Assembly (NCBI GenBank): GCA_964510315.1
Contig: CAZEAP010000004.1
Span: 1-64,000 of the forward strand
DNA: 64,000 nucleotides
Reading direction: 5' to 3'
DNA from: CAZEAP01 sp964510315
Lineage (GTDB): Bacteria > Planctomycetota > Brocadiia > SM23-32
The notes under the pieces are model-generated. The model saw only the letters and a list, made by a program, of their open reading frames with translations. It was not told where the DNA came from and searched no databases. Below are positions 1-8,171 of the stretch, one piece after another. A program made the translations under genes and the position numbers. The first letter of the stretch is position 1. Every line of letters begins with the position of its first letter.

Positions 1-33
1 TCAGGGCGCCCTGGTTTTTCACCGATCTCTTTT

Positions 34-79
34 CCCAGGGCTGCGCCCTGGGCTGGTATGTCGGGCTCTTACAGAGCCC
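34..79. repeat. Hairpin pair with CTGGTATGT linker (copy 1)
   Basis: Hairpin one is CCCAGGG, loop CTGCG, CCCTGGG at 34-52. The linker CTGGTATGT follows at 53-61. Hairpin two is GGGCTCT, loop TAC, AGAGCCC at 63-79. The same order is seen at 42461-42506 on the minus strand and at 42657-42700 on the plus strand, with a different but still paired second stem in the last copy. Confidence 0.85.
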
Positions 80-274
80 AGCGGCCGGATGCCGAGCAGT
101 GGACCACTCAGAGTCCATGAAGCCGTCGTTCGTCTATCTGCGTTCCCTTACCGTGGCGTCGTCCGTTGAGGCCGCCCTCAGGCGGCCGGCTCAGACGTAG
201 CCCGGGGTGACCCCCGTCGGGGGGTACATGTTTAGCGTGCGCGAACAGCAGGCGGCGCTGGAAGCACCGCCACT

Positions 275-359
275 GCGAGCAGGGATGCTCGCGCTACAGC
301 CGGGGGGCATGTTGTGGCGCGACCTTCCAGGTCGCAGTGCCGGGCCATCCTTGGCCCGG
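275..359. repeat. Three consecutive perfect hairpins
   Basis: Three inverted repeats follow each other: GCGAGC-agggat-GCTCGC at 275-292, GCGACCT-tcc-AGGTCGC at 319-335, and CCGGGCCA-tcct-TGGCCCGG at 340-359. None is followed by a T-run on either strand, so they do not look like simple terminators. They are better read as small intergenic palindromic repeats. Confidence 0.7.
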
Positions 360-463
360 CCTCACCGCTGGTTTGAACCCTAAGAAACACGGTCTCCTTC
401 TGAACGGTAAACGCGTACGTTGGGGGAACCCCGGGGAGCATCGGCGTCCCACCCCCATACAGA

Positions 464-478
464 GCCCGCGGAGCGGGC
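464..478. repeat. Short palindromic hairpin
   Basis: GCCCGC-gga-GCGGGC forms a 6-bp stem with a 3-nt loop. It lies 28 bases before the very similar stem of the terminator at 507-523, and both are preceded or followed by GAATC/GATTC-like bases, so they may be two copies of one palindromic repeat. Confidence 0.5.
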
Positions 479-506
479 GAATCCGATGTGCCGCACGGGC
501 TGAATC

Positions 507-533
507 GCCCGCCTCCGGCGGGCTCTTTTTCTC
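507..533 (+). terminator. Rho-independent terminator-like hairpin with T-rich tail
   Basis: A perfect 7-bp stem (GCCCGCC, loop TCC, GGCGGGC at 507-523) is followed by TCTTTTTCTCTTT. This is a textbook intrinsic terminator for plus-strand transcription. No plus-strand gene is visible upstream in the window, so it either ends a transcript from before position 1 or is part of the repeat cluster. Confidence 0.6.
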
Positions 534-682
534 TTTGGCCGTCTTTTTCCCGGGGTTTGCGCGCCCGGAGGCGCGCTTCCCCCGGGCTACGGCTGAAACC
601 GGCCCTGACGGGCCTGACGACCTGTTGGGCGCGTTCTTCCCTACCGCACTCAGCCGGACGCCCCGGAGGCAGCCAACGATGA

Positions 683-955
683 TCCCCCCGCCCCGGAGAC
701 TGGGACGCGCAGGCCGGACTGACCTCCTACGTGGTCCCCCACGGGGGACGCTTCTACATGTTCTACACCGGGGTGCCCGAGGAGTTCGACGACCACAATC
801 TCGACCCGCGCGGCATCGGTTGCCTCGTGGCCGACAGCCCCGAGGGGCCGTGGCGCAAGGAAACCGGGGGGCCGGTCCTGTGGCCCGGCGAGGAGGGCTC
901 CTGGGACGACCTTTGCTGCGACGATGCCAATATCATCCGGCGCGCGGGGTGGAAT
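683..955 (+). pseudogene. Remnant of a five-bladed propeller glycosidase (GH43/GH32-like)
   Basis: The plus-strand frame starting just after a stop at 680-682 reads a stretch typical of GH43/GH32-clan propellers: GDWDAQAGLTSYVV, then GRFYMFYTGVPE, a DSPEGPW segment and SWDDLCCDDANIIRR. The similarity stops near 945-955, where the reading frame turns into unrelated sequence, and there is no start codon with a ribosome binding site. About 90 residues of a protein normally over 300 remain. It is best called a decayed fragment. The product family is recalled from motifs, not from a search. Confidence 0.6.
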
Positions 956-1096
956 GGGGCATCGACGTGGACGCGTCGACTCCCCCGAGATACCTCTTCG
1001 GCTTCAACTGCAACTGCCTGGTCTCATCGGAGGGCTGAAGTGCGAAGGCATCGTGCTGAGCGTCAAAGCGTCGCCCGGCGGCCCCCGCCTCAGCAG

Positions 1097-1125
1097 TTGA
1101 CCCCGGCGGGGGCCGGCGCTAACAT
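1097..1125 (+). promoter_or_regulatory. Sigma-70-type promoter for the SGNH hydrolase gene
   Basis: TTGACC at 1097-1102 and TAACAT at 1120-1125 are 17 bp apart. The predicted transcript start near 1132 leaves a short leader before the start codon at 1177. The intervening bases are a GC-rich near-palindrome. Confidence 0.55.
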
Positions 1126-1176
1126 GCCCGGCCGTTCTTCGCGCGCTCCCTTGAAGACCCGACAGGAGAGGACCAG

Positions 1177-1824
1177 ATGGCGCCGGTCATCCAGCCAAAA
1201 GAGACCGTTCTGTTCACCGGCGATTCGATAACCGACTGCGGCCGCCGCGGCGAACACCGCCCCCTCGGGGCCGGCTACGTGCGCATGGCCGTGGACCTGA
1301 TCCACGCCCGCTACCCCGCCCACGGCTGCACGTTCGTCAACACCGGCATCGGCGGGAACATCGTGCGTGACCTGTTCGACCGCTGGACCGACGACGTGAT
1401 CCGCTTCCAGCCCGACTGGCTCTCGGTCATGATCGGCATCAACGACCTCCACCGACACCTGGGCGACAATCCGGACAGCTACGACGTGGAGCGCTACGAG
1501 GAACTCTACGAGGCGATCCTGAGGCGCACGCGCAAGAAGACCGACGCCGAGATTATCCTGATGACGCCCTTCTACATGTCCACGGCCGAGCCTTCGGAGG
1601 ACGGTGGATGGCGGGAGCGGGTCATGGCCGTCATCCCGGCCTACGTGGAAGCCGTGGAGCGCCTCGCCGAGAGCTACGAGGCCCGTCTGGTGCGGACGCA
1701 CGCCATGTTCGGCGAGCAGCTCAAGTATCACCGGTCGGACGCCTTCGGCGGCGAGCCCGTCCACCCCAACGCCAGCGGCCACCTGCTGATCGCCCACGAG
1801 TGGCTGAAGGCCGTTGACTGGTAG
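1177..1824 (+). CDS. SGNH/GDSL-family hydrolase
   Basis: This 215-residue protein has the block order of the SGNH hydrolases (esterases, lipases or carbohydrate O-deacetylases). The nucleophile Ser is in FTGDSITD (near residue 15), the Gly block is NTGIGGN (near 57), and the Asn block is GINDLHRH (near 90). The C-terminal block reads EPVHPNASGH, so the usual Asp of the Asp-x-x-His pair is Glu here. It has no signal peptide and is likely cytoplasmic. The ATG follows an AGGAG motif about 10 bases upstream and a good promoter at 1097-1125. Substrate cannot be told; nearby sugar genes make an acylated sugar plausible. Confidence 0.88.
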   Translation: MAPVIQPKETVLFTGDSITDCGRRGEHRPLGAGYVRMAVDLIHARYPAHGCTFVNTGIGGNIVRDLFDRWTDDVIRFQPDWLSVMIGINDLHRHLGDNPDSYDVERYEELYEAILRRTRKKTDAEIILMTPFYMSTAEPSEDGGWRERVMAVIPAYVEAVERLAESYEARLVRTHAMFGEQLKYHRSDAFGGEPVHPNASGHLLIAHEWLKAVDW

Positions 1825-1933
1825 CGCGTATCCAGCCGCGCCCCCGCAGTTGACGGGGTGTTGCGGAGCACGCGGGCATCGACCCTGCCGGGAATGATAG
1901 ATTCCCGGAAAGGCTCACGCGAGACGCCGACCG

Positions 1934-3079
1934 ATGCAATGTGTAGAGAACGCTATGACTTGTACGCCCCATTCGCGGCGGCACGCTCGCGGTGACAAAG
2001 TGCGCGTAGCGGTGTGGGTTGGACTGAGCGAGAAGAAATGCCGTTCGATGCTGAAGGGGCTGGATGAGTGCCCTTTGGTTGAGTCCGGGATACTCATACG
2101 GCGACGTCCGGTTGAGGGCCTGGCGAAGTTCCGGCAGCTCTGCCCTCCTGAGGCGCTGCGGTTCTCCGCCGCACTCTCCCACCTCTACGCCCTCCTGATC
2201 ACCCTTTCCCTGTGCGTCCGATTTAGACCGGACGTGTGCATCGCCATCAGCCTTTTGCCCCACGGCGTGCTGGCAAAGCTGGGACAGGTCCTGTGTCGCG
2301 CCCACTTTGTCAACTGGCTCATAGGAACCGATATGTACGTCCACCTGGCGGGCACGTGGTGGGGCAAGCTGCTGCGCGGCCCCATCTCGGGGGCCTCCTG
2401 CACGATGTGCATGGGAAGTGTGTCGAAGAGAAGGCTCGAGGCCATGGGCTGGAAGCCCGGACAGGTAATCGTTGGCATGAGCGCATATGACTTCTCGGAT
2501 TACCGGGAGCCCTCGGCGCACAAAAGATGGGACGTGACCTACACGGGGCGTCTGAACCGGAAGCAGAAGCGCGTCGGACTGTTGCTTCGAGCTGTGGAGC
2601 GGATCAGTACCTCGCGGCCCTCCGTGCGGTGCGCGATCGTGGGAGACGGCCCCGACCGCCGGCGTCTTGAACGAATGCGGGACGCTTTGGGACTGCAGAA
2701 GAACGTAGAGTTCCTCGGTCACAGGTCCGATATACCCAATCTGCTGAGCATGTCGCGTATCCTGCTCATGACCTCCGCCTGGGAGGGGCTTCCGGCTTCC
2801 ATCGTGGAGGCCCTGGTCTCCGGGTTGCCGGTGGTTGCCCCCAAAGTTGGGGACATCGGGGACGTCATTGCGGATGGGAGAAACGGCGTCCTGGTGGACT
2901 CCGACAGGCCCGTGGACTACGCGAAGGCCGTCCTGCAGCTACTGGATGCTCCGGACCTCTATCGTCACATGAGCGCCTGTGCGAAACGGACCGGACGGCG
3001 CATCCAAGAGGAAGTAGAGGCAGGCGCGCCGCTTGCTCGCTGGGAGCTGGCCCTCCGGCGGACGGGCCTATGGGGTTGA
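1934..3079 (+). CDS. Glycosyltransferase family 4
   Basis: A 381-residue GT-B fold protein. The second half carries the GT4 signature: VTYTGRLNRKQKRVG, then AIVGDGPDRRRLE, EFLGHRSDIPNLLS and the nucleotide-binding loop SAWEGLPASIVEALVSGLPVVAPKVG, here with its conserved E-G-x-P...E-A-x-x-x-G-x-P-V residues. It would transfer a sugar from an activated donor in the cytoplasm, probably for a surface glycan. The N-terminal start is uncertain: ATG 1934 or ATG 1955 are possible, since the first recognisable strand is VRVAVWVGLS. It lies between the SGNH hydrolase and a convergent metallopeptidase gene. Its GC content is somewhat lower than its neighbours. Confidence 0.85.
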   Translation: MQCVENAMTCTPHSRRHARGDKVRVAVWVGLSEKKCRSMLKGLDECPLVESGILIRRRPVEGLAKFRQLCPPEALRFSAALSHLYALLITLSLCVRFRPDVCIAISLLPHGVLAKLGQVLCRAHFVNWLIGTDMYVHLAGTWWGKLLRGPISGASCTMCMGSVSKRRLEAMGWKPGQVIVGMSAYDFSDYREPSAHKRWDVTYTGRLNRKQKRVGLLLRAVERISTSRPSVRCAIVGDGPDRRRLERMRDALGLQKNVEFLGHRSDIPNLLSMSRILLMTSAWEGLPASIVEALVSGLPVVAPKVGDIGDVIADGRNGVLVDSDRPVDYAKAVLQLLDAPDLYRHMSACAKRTGRRIQEEVEAGAPLARWELALRRTGLWG

Positions 3080-3126
3080 GCCGGCTTCTCGGGCCTTGGG
3101 AGGGCGCCGAGCGCGCCACGCACCCT

Positions 3127-3984
3127 TTATGGCCGCCGGCGCAGGCTGCACAGATGGTCGTACCACCGGCTCTGAAGCTCGCCCACGGGGCCGAGGTGCT
3201 TCCTGACGGCCTTCAGGCTTCCGCCGTCGCGGATAACGGCGAAGTATACGCTCCGCCGGTCGGCGCCGTCGCCCTCCATAAGGAAGTGCGACAGGCTCCA
3301 CCAGTGGATGTAATAGAGGTTGAACTTCTCGTCGATGTCCGGACCGTCCCGGCCGGTGATGATGTTGCGCAGGGGGATGATGCGTTCGGCCCGGATGTCC
3401 CGCTTCAGGTCGCCGCAGAAGTTCGAGCCGGGCAGCCACCATACCGGATACGCATGGCGGTCCGGCAGGCCGAGGTGCAGGTTGCCGTCGCGGTACTGGC
3501 TGGTGGCGAAGTATTCGGCCAGGCCCTCGTCGATCCATTTCGGCGGGTCGAGCCGGGCGACTTTGTGGTTGAGTTGGTGGACGGCTTCGTGCAGCAGCCA
3601 GTGGAACCGGTTCTTTTTCTCCCCGTAGTAGGCATGGCAGCGCCCGCCTTTGTATACCGCCTCTCCCCACCGGAGCCGGGGGTTGCAACGATGGAGCTCC
3701 CGGCGGTCGCGGTAGAGGCAGACCTCCAATGCTTCGTGCTCTTCGGCGACGTGCGGGAACTCCGAGAACAGTTCCAGGTAGGCCGCGTGGAGGGTCTCCA
3801 GCGCCCGGCCGGCCGCCTCGGTCTGCTGGCGGGTGGCGCTGGAGCGGATGAGGTAGTGCGGCGTCCTGACGGTGAGGTCCGGCCGCCACCAGGTGCGCCA
3901 GAAGTAGAACCCGACCACCCCACCCAGCAGCGCGAGCCAGAGGGCCAGGCGTCGGCAGCGCGCGGCCGAGGGAAATATCTTCAT
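3127..3984 (-). CDS. Membrane-anchored or secreted gluzincin metallopeptidase-like protein
   Basis: I start this at MKIFPSAARC (3984), which gives 285 residues and an N-terminal signal anchor (LALWLALLGGVVGFYFW). The zinc site is HEAVHQL, with the third ligand likely in WIDEGLAEYFA about 20 residues later, as in gluzincins with an E-G-x-A-E-Y motif (peptidase MA clan, DUF1570-like). The catalytic domain should lie outside the cytoplasmic membrane. The stop is 47 bp from that of the convergent glycosyltransferase gene. The exact family and substrate are not recognisable to me; the HExxH and E-x-L-A-E-Y motifs make the peptidase fold likely. Confidence 0.75.
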   Translation of the reverse strand: MKIFPSAARCRRLALWLALLGGVVGFYFWRTWWRPDLTVRTPHYLIRSSATRQQTEAAGRALETLHAAYLELFSEFPHVAEEHEALEVCLYRDRRELHRCNPRLRWGEAVYKGGRCHAYYGEKKNRFHWLLHEAVHQLNHKVARLDPPKWIDEGLAEYFATSQYRDGNLHLGLPDRHAYPVWWLPGSNFCGDLKRDIRAERIIPLRNIITGRDGPDIDEKFNLYYIHWWSLSHFLMEGDGADRRSVYFAVIRDGGSLKAVRKHLGPVGELQSRWYDHLCSLRRRP

Positions 3985-4072
3985 CGGCACCTCCGGGCGC
4001 GTAGAGCGGCGAACCGCCCGCATCCTACCGCCGGCCGCGGCCGCCCGTCAATCTCGGCCTCCGAACCCGCAG

Positions 4073-4101
4073 TTGCGCCCGATGCCGGCACTTGGTAGAT
4101 T
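4073..4101 (+). promoter_or_regulatory. Sigma-70-type promoter for the DegT-NodB gene pair
   Basis: TTGCGC at 4073-4078 and TAGATT at 4096-4101 are 17 bp apart, with the start codon of the DegT gene 38 bp downstream. It lies in the divergent interval next to the metallopeptidase gene. Confidence 0.5.
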
Positions 4102-4139
4102 CCGCTGTGGTGGATCGGATGCGTCTGGCGAGGTGCGAT

Positions 4140-5525
4140 ATGGGCGACAGTAAACAAAAGGACGCGCAGCGGCTGGCCCTGCGGGGCGGTATGAAGGCGG
4201 TCAGCAGCATCAAGGGCCGGGGCCGCCCCAAGATAGGCGTCGAGGAGTTCATGGCGGTCGTCCGGCGGTTCGGTTTCAGTCGGCCGACGCTGGCCAGGAT
4301 ACGGGAAGCGGTCGAGAGTGAGGATATGAACGGCGGCCCCTTCCTGGCCAACTACTACTCCGATCTGGACGAGACCTGCGTCCAGCTCTTCGAGCGCACG
4401 GCGCGCGAGCGGTTCGGGGTGGAGCACGCCCTCGGGGTCAACTCGGGCACGGCGGCTCTACACGCCGCGTTCGTCGCCGTCGGCGTCGGCCCGGGTACCG
4501 AGGTCATCTGCCCGGCCATCGGGTTCATGGCCACAGCCGCTGCGGTCGTGATGGCGAAGGGGGTGCCGGTCTTCTGCGACGTCGACGAGTCCCTGGGCAT
4601 CGACCCCGCCGAGATCGAGCGACGCATCACGCCGCGCACCGTGGCCGTGGCGCCCACGCACGTGATGGGCAGCGTATGCGACATGGACGGCGTCATGGAG
4701 GTGGCCCGGGCGCACGACCTGAAGGTCGTTGAGGACTCCGCCCAGTCCTGCGGCGGGGAATTCAACGGCCGCCTGGTGGGCACTATCGGCGACGTCGGCT
4801 GTTTCAGCATCTCGGCATACAAGATCTGCGGCGGCGGAGAGGGTGGACTGCTCATCACCGACGAGGAGCGCCTGTGGGAACGCGCCAACCAGCTCGCCGA
4901 ATGCGGCGGCCTGTGGCGCCCGGACCGCTTCGGGCCGCAACGCTACCCCGGCGAGCTGTTCGCCGGGACGAACTACCGCATGTCGGAGATGGAAGCGGCG
5001 GTGGACGCCGTGCAGCTCCGCAAGCTCCCCGCCATAGTTGAGCGGTTCCGGGACGTCAAAAGACGCATCCTCCAGCGGCTCGATACCTACCGTGAGATCA
5101 CTCCCCAGGTACTGAACGACCCCGACGGCGAGGTGGGTTACCTCATACGCTTCTACCCGGAATCTTTCGAGCTGGGCTCCCGGATCGTCGAGGCCCTCCG
5201 CGCCGAGGGCGTGGGATGCTCGATGCGCGGCAGGGACGCGGCGCCCGACTGGCACGTCTACCACTCGATGTTCCCCATCACGCTGATGCAGGAACCGTCC
5301 GGGACGGGATGCCCCTTCCGGTGCCCCGTGTACCTGGAGCGCGGGGGCAGGGCGGAATACGAGCGCGGCGACTGTCCGGTGGCCGACGACCTGTTCGACC
5401 GCATGATCAGCGTGCCGCTGAACCAGTGGTACACCCCCGAGGACTGCGCGAAGGTGGCCCGGGCTCTGAACAAAGTCTTCTCGGCGTTGTGCACGCCCGA
5501 TCCGCAGGCGACCCCCTGGATGTGA
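4140..5525 (+). CDS. DegT/DnrJ/EryC1/StrS-family PLP-dependent aminotransferase
   Basis: The chosen ATG (MGDSKQKDAQ) follows GAGG by 7 bases and gives 461 residues. The protein has the sugar aminotransferase pattern: LGVNSGTAALHAA (PLP phosphate binding), THVMGSVCDMD, VEDSAQSCGG and SAYKICGGGEGG, which contains the Schiff-base lysine. These enzymes make amino sugars for surface polysaccharides or act as dehydratases on keto-sugars. An N-terminal extension of about 40 residues contains a basic GRGRPK stretch. A C-terminal insert with three cysteines (CPFRCP...DCP) resembles a subgroup of the family. The NodB-like deacetylase gene starts 8 bp after the stop, so they likely form an operon. Confidence 0.88.
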   Translation: MGDSKQKDAQRLALRGGMKAVSSIKGRGRPKIGVEEFMAVVRRFGFSRPTLARIREAVESEDMNGGPFLANYYSDLDETCVQLFERTARERFGVEHALGVNSGTAALHAAFVAVGVGPGTEVICPAIGFMATAAAVVMAKGVPVFCDVDESLGIDPAEIERRITPRTVAVAPTHVMGSVCDMDGVMEVARAHDLKVVEDSAQSCGGEFNGRLVGTIGDVGCFSISAYKICGGGEGGLLITDEERLWERANQLAECGGLWRPDRFGPQRYPGELFAGTNYRMSEMEAAVDAVQLRKLPAIVERFRDVKRRILQRLDTYREITPQVLNDPDGEVGYLIRFYPESFELGSRIVEALRAEGVGCSMRGRDAAPDWHVYHSMFPITLMQEPSGTGCPFRCPVYLERGGRAEYERGDCPVADDLFDRMISVPLNQWYTPEDCAKVARALNKVFSALCTPDPQATPWM

Positions 5526-5532
5526 GAGCCCC

Positions 5533-6360
5533 GTGACCCGCTACATTGCCGCATACGATGCCGAAACGCCGCAATGCCTGGACGCCTGCCGCCGCATCGT
5601 TGAAGTCCACCGGCGGTTCGAGATGCCGGCCACCGTGTTCATCGTGGGTTCCGTCCTGGAAGCGGACGCCCCGGAATACCGGGCGCTGCTCGAGGATCCA
5701 CTGTTCGAAGTCGCTACCCACACCTATTCCCACAGTACGCTCCGTGATCATCCGTTCTGCGGGAAGGGCCTTCCGAAGGAAGAAGCGGCGGCGGAGATCA
5801 AACGAGGCAAAGAGGCCGTGGAGGCCGTCTTCGAGCGGGAGTGTCTCGGCATGCGGCCCGCGTGCGGATTCCCGGACGGGCTGATCGGCGCGCCCCACCT
5901 GCTGCGGACCGTCCGGGACGTTGGACTTCGCTACGTGAGCAGCGCCGCGTGGGGACCGGACCACTCGCTGCCCGCCCCGCTGCGCGCGCCCTTCCGCTAC
6001 GATGAGGATGGGTTCCCCGACCTGTGGGAGCTGCCGGGGCACGGCTGGCACGAGAACGTCCTGAAGAACCATACGCCGCTGCCCCGCAAACGCTTGCTGC
6101 TCTGGCCCCCTTCGGTGCCCGATGCCGTTCCGCCCGGCTTCGTCGCCACCCCGGAGGAGGAATTCGCCGTTCACCGGACCTTCGTCGATCGGGCGGTGGA
6201 GCTGGAGCTGCCCTACGTATCGCTGATCTGGCACCCGTGGTCTCTCGCCCGTTCGGACCCGCAGATGCACATGCTCGAGCTGACCTTCCAGCACGTGCGG
6301 GAGAAGGGCCTGGAGGCCGCGACCTTCGCCCAGATGCTGGAGGGGCCTCTACTGTCTTGA
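5533..6360 (+). CDS. Polysaccharide deacetylase (NodB homology) family protein
   Basis: A 275-residue protein starting at GTG 5533, 8 bp after the DegT gene. Metal-binding motifs of carbohydrate esterase family 4 can be seen: Asp in AAYDAETP and the pair of histidines in THTYSHSTL (H-x3-H). The C-terminal half contains SLIWHPWSLAR, the usual late histidine. No signal peptide is present, as in the cytoplasmic members that act on lipid-linked or nucleotide sugars. With the aminotransferase it suggests formation or trimming of an N-acetyl sugar. Its stop codon overlaps the -35 box of the next promoter. Confidence 0.85.
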   Translation: MTRYIAAYDAETPQCLDACRRIVEVHRRFEMPATVFIVGSVLEADAPEYRALLEDPLFEVATHTYSHSTLRDHPFCGKGLPKEEAAAEIKRGKEAVEAVFERECLGMRPACGFPDGLIGAPHLLRTVRDVGLRYVSSAAWGPDHSLPAPLRAPFRYDEDGFPDLWELPGHGWHENVLKNHTPLPRKRLLLWPPSVPDAVPPGFVATPEEEFAVHRTFVDRAVELELPYVSLIWHPWSLARSDPQMHMLELTFQHVREKGLEAATFAQMLEGPLLS

Positions 6361-6384
6361 CGCGCCGCCGGTGAGGGATATAAT
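6357..6384 (+). promoter_or_regulatory. Strong sigma-70-type promoter for the propeller glycosidase gene
   Basis: TTGACG at 6357-6362 and a perfect TATAAT at 6379-6384 are 16 bp apart. The -35 box overlaps the TGA stop of the upstream gene. The predicted leader to the TTG start at 6511 is about 120 bases long. Confidence 0.7.
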
Positions 6385-6510
6385 GTCGTCCGCCATGATG
6401 GATAAGCCCCTCGACAGCGTCGGTCCAGCGCGGGCGGCGCGCTGCCGGCGTCCACGCCTTGTCCACGCTCATGCCACGGCGCAACTGCCGAGGGAGGAGC
6501 TGTCGGACCA

Positions 6511-7920
6511 TTGACCCCGGCGCCCCGGTTGCGGTGCGGCCCGCTCCTTTCGAGCGTGCTTTTTCTGGACCCCGAGATCCTGGTCGCGAGTGACGGCGTG
6601 CGGCTGAGCGTTAACCCGCCGCGGCGGGAACCGGTCGATTTCCCTGCCCGGCAGCCCTGGGAGCGGATGCGCGGGCTTTACCTTTCCGTCGTCGAGGAGG
6701 ACGGCCGCCTGCGCATGTGGTACGGCTGCCGAAGCGGTGCCGGGCGGACGGACAAGCACGTCTGCTACGCGGAGTCGGACGACGGGGTGGTCTGGCGGAC
6801 TCCGGAACTCGGCCTTGTCGATTTCGGCGGTTCCACCGCCAACAATCTGGTCGTTATGGACACGATGGAAGGGGCCGTCTTCCGGGACCCCAACGCGCCG
6901 GCTGATTCCCGTTACCGCGGCACCTGGCAGAGGCTGCCGGAGGGTCTTACCCTCTTCACCTCGCCCGACGGCTACCGCTGGACTCCCCGCAACGAGCCCC
7001 TGCTGAGGTTCTGGTGTGACACCGCCAATGTGTCCTTCTGGGACGAGCGGATAGGGAAGTACGTCGGCTACGTCCGGGCATGGAAGGACGGCCCGCCGTC
7101 CATCCGGCGCCGCAAGGTGGCCCGATGGGAGGCCCACAGCGTCGAGGAGCCGCTCGGCGTGGAGCCGACGAAGGAGCATCCAGACCCCTGTCTCCTGCCG
7201 CACGTTACCTGCGAGTTGCCCGTTGTGATGGAGTGCGACGCGCTGGACCCACCCGGCACGGACATCTACACCAGCGGCGTCACCTCCTATGCCCCTGCGC
7301 CGCGCTACTACTGCGCCTTCCCGGTGCTCTACCATCATTTCCCCGAGCCGGACGAGGGTCCATACCGCAACTCGGGGCGGACGGAGACGCACTTCATGGG
7401 GAGCACGGACGGCGTCCGGTGGCATCGCTACGACCGGGCCACCTACGCCGGTCCCCGGCCCGGCGAAAACATGCTCTACATGGGCAGAGGGCTGGTGGTC
7501 AGGGGCGACGAGCTGTGGCAATACGGGGTAGCCTACCGGACGCCGCACGGGGATGTGCAGCGCCGACTCCGGGAGACGGACGGCACCATCTGCCGTTTCA
7601 CCCAGAGGCTGGACGGTTTCGTCTCGGCGGAGGCAGGCCACCGCGGCGGCCGATTCGTCACCAGACCGATCGAGTTCGGCGGGGGCCGGCTCCGGCTCAA
7701 TGCGAACGCCGGCGCGCTGGGCTCCATCCGCGTGGGATTGCGGGAGGAGGGCGGAAAGCCCCTGGCCGGTTGCCGGCCCGTCGAAGGGAACGGGACGCGG
7801 CTGCCCGTGCGCTGGGAGGGGGACCGTATTCACGGGGAACTCGCGGGCCGACGTCTGCGGATTGCCGTCGAGATGAGCCGGTGCAAGCTCTACTCCTTCA
7901 CGTGGTCCGATCCCGCCTGA
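6511..7920 (+). CDS. Five-bladed beta-propeller glycosidase-like protein (GH32/GH43 clan)
   Basis: A 469-residue protein with repeated propeller-blade motifs: RMWYGCRSG, YAESDDGVVWRTPELGLVDF, TLFTSPDGYRWTP and HFMGSTDGVRWHRYD, all typical of large unclassified GH32/GH43-like families in Planctomycetes and Verrucomicrobia. No signal peptide is seen, so it may be cytoplasmic. The start is TTG 6511, preceded by GGGAGGAGC at about 14 bases, with no better ATG in frame. The C-terminal 110 residues form a separate beta-rich domain (VTRPIEFGGGRL), which matches the C-terminal jelly-roll common to such proteins. Catalytic residues were not assigned. Confidence 0.75.
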   Translation: MTPAPRLRCGPLLSSVLFLDPEILVASDGVRLSVNPPRREPVDFPARQPWERMRGLYLSVVEEDGRLRMWYGCRSGAGRTDKHVCYAESDDGVVWRTPELGLVDFGGSTANNLVVMDTMEGAVFRDPNAPADSRYRGTWQRLPEGLTLFTSPDGYRWTPRNEPLLRFWCDTANVSFWDERIGKYVGYVRAWKDGPPSIRRRKVARWEAHSVEEPLGVEPTKEHPDPCLLPHVTCELPVVMECDALDPPGTDIYTSGVTSYAPAPRYYCAFPVLYHHFPEPDEGPYRNSGRTETHFMGSTDGVRWHRYDRATYAGPRPGENMLYMGRGLVVRGDELWQYGVAYRTPHGDVQRRLRETDGTICRFTQRLDGFVSAEAGHRGGRFVTRPIEFGGGRLRLNANAGALGSIRVGLREEGGKPLAGCRPVEGNGTRLPVRWEGDRIHGELAGRRLRIAVEMSRCKLYSFTWSDPA

Positions 7921-7946
7921 GACGACCGGCCGAACCCCCTCCGCAC

Positions 7947-8156
7947 TTAACGGCTGCCGCGCCCCTCGGCCGGGGGCCCCTGAGGCATCAGGCAATGGGG
8001 CGGCAAGCCGGGCTCCCCTACCGCAGCGTCGCGGGGGTAATCAAAACGCTCGCGAGTGCCGTCAGGAGCCCCCTGGACCAGCGCGATCGTGTAGCCTGCC
8101 AGCAGCAGCACGGTCCAACTGCTCCGGACAAGGCGCCGCTCATCCAGCTCCGTCAC
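7947..8156 (-). CDS. Possible small membrane protein downstream of hflX
   Basis: A 69-codon frame starts with GTG 15 bp after the hflX stop and has one hydrophobic segment (WTVLLLAGYTIALVQGA, about residues 14-30). The tail is Pro/Gly-rich. I do not recognise a family, the ribosome binding site is poor, and the frame could be chance in GC-rich DNA. Its position right after hflX on the same strand and the membrane-like segment are the only support. Confidence 0.25.
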   Translation of the reverse strand: MTELDERRLVRSSWTVLLLAGYTIALVQGAPDGTRERFDYPRDAAVGEPGLPPHCLMPQGPPAEGRGSR

Positions 8157-8171
8157 AACTCACGACGGGGG

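Larger units (their letters stand above)
1..425. repeat. Partial copy of a TIR-ended hairpin element, cut by the window edge
   Basis: I see no credible gene here. Positions 404-421 (ACGGTAAACGCGTACGTT) match the 24-bp inverted ends of the element at 42359-42828 with one base missing. Positions 34-105 match 42435-42506 of that element in inverted orientation, including the 23 bp at 83-105 (42435-42457). Between the shared parts, 106-403 has its own hairpins and no counterpart in the other copy. The left end lies outside the window. It is either a longer relative of the 42.4-kb element or a composite of several intergenic repeats. Confidence 0.7.
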
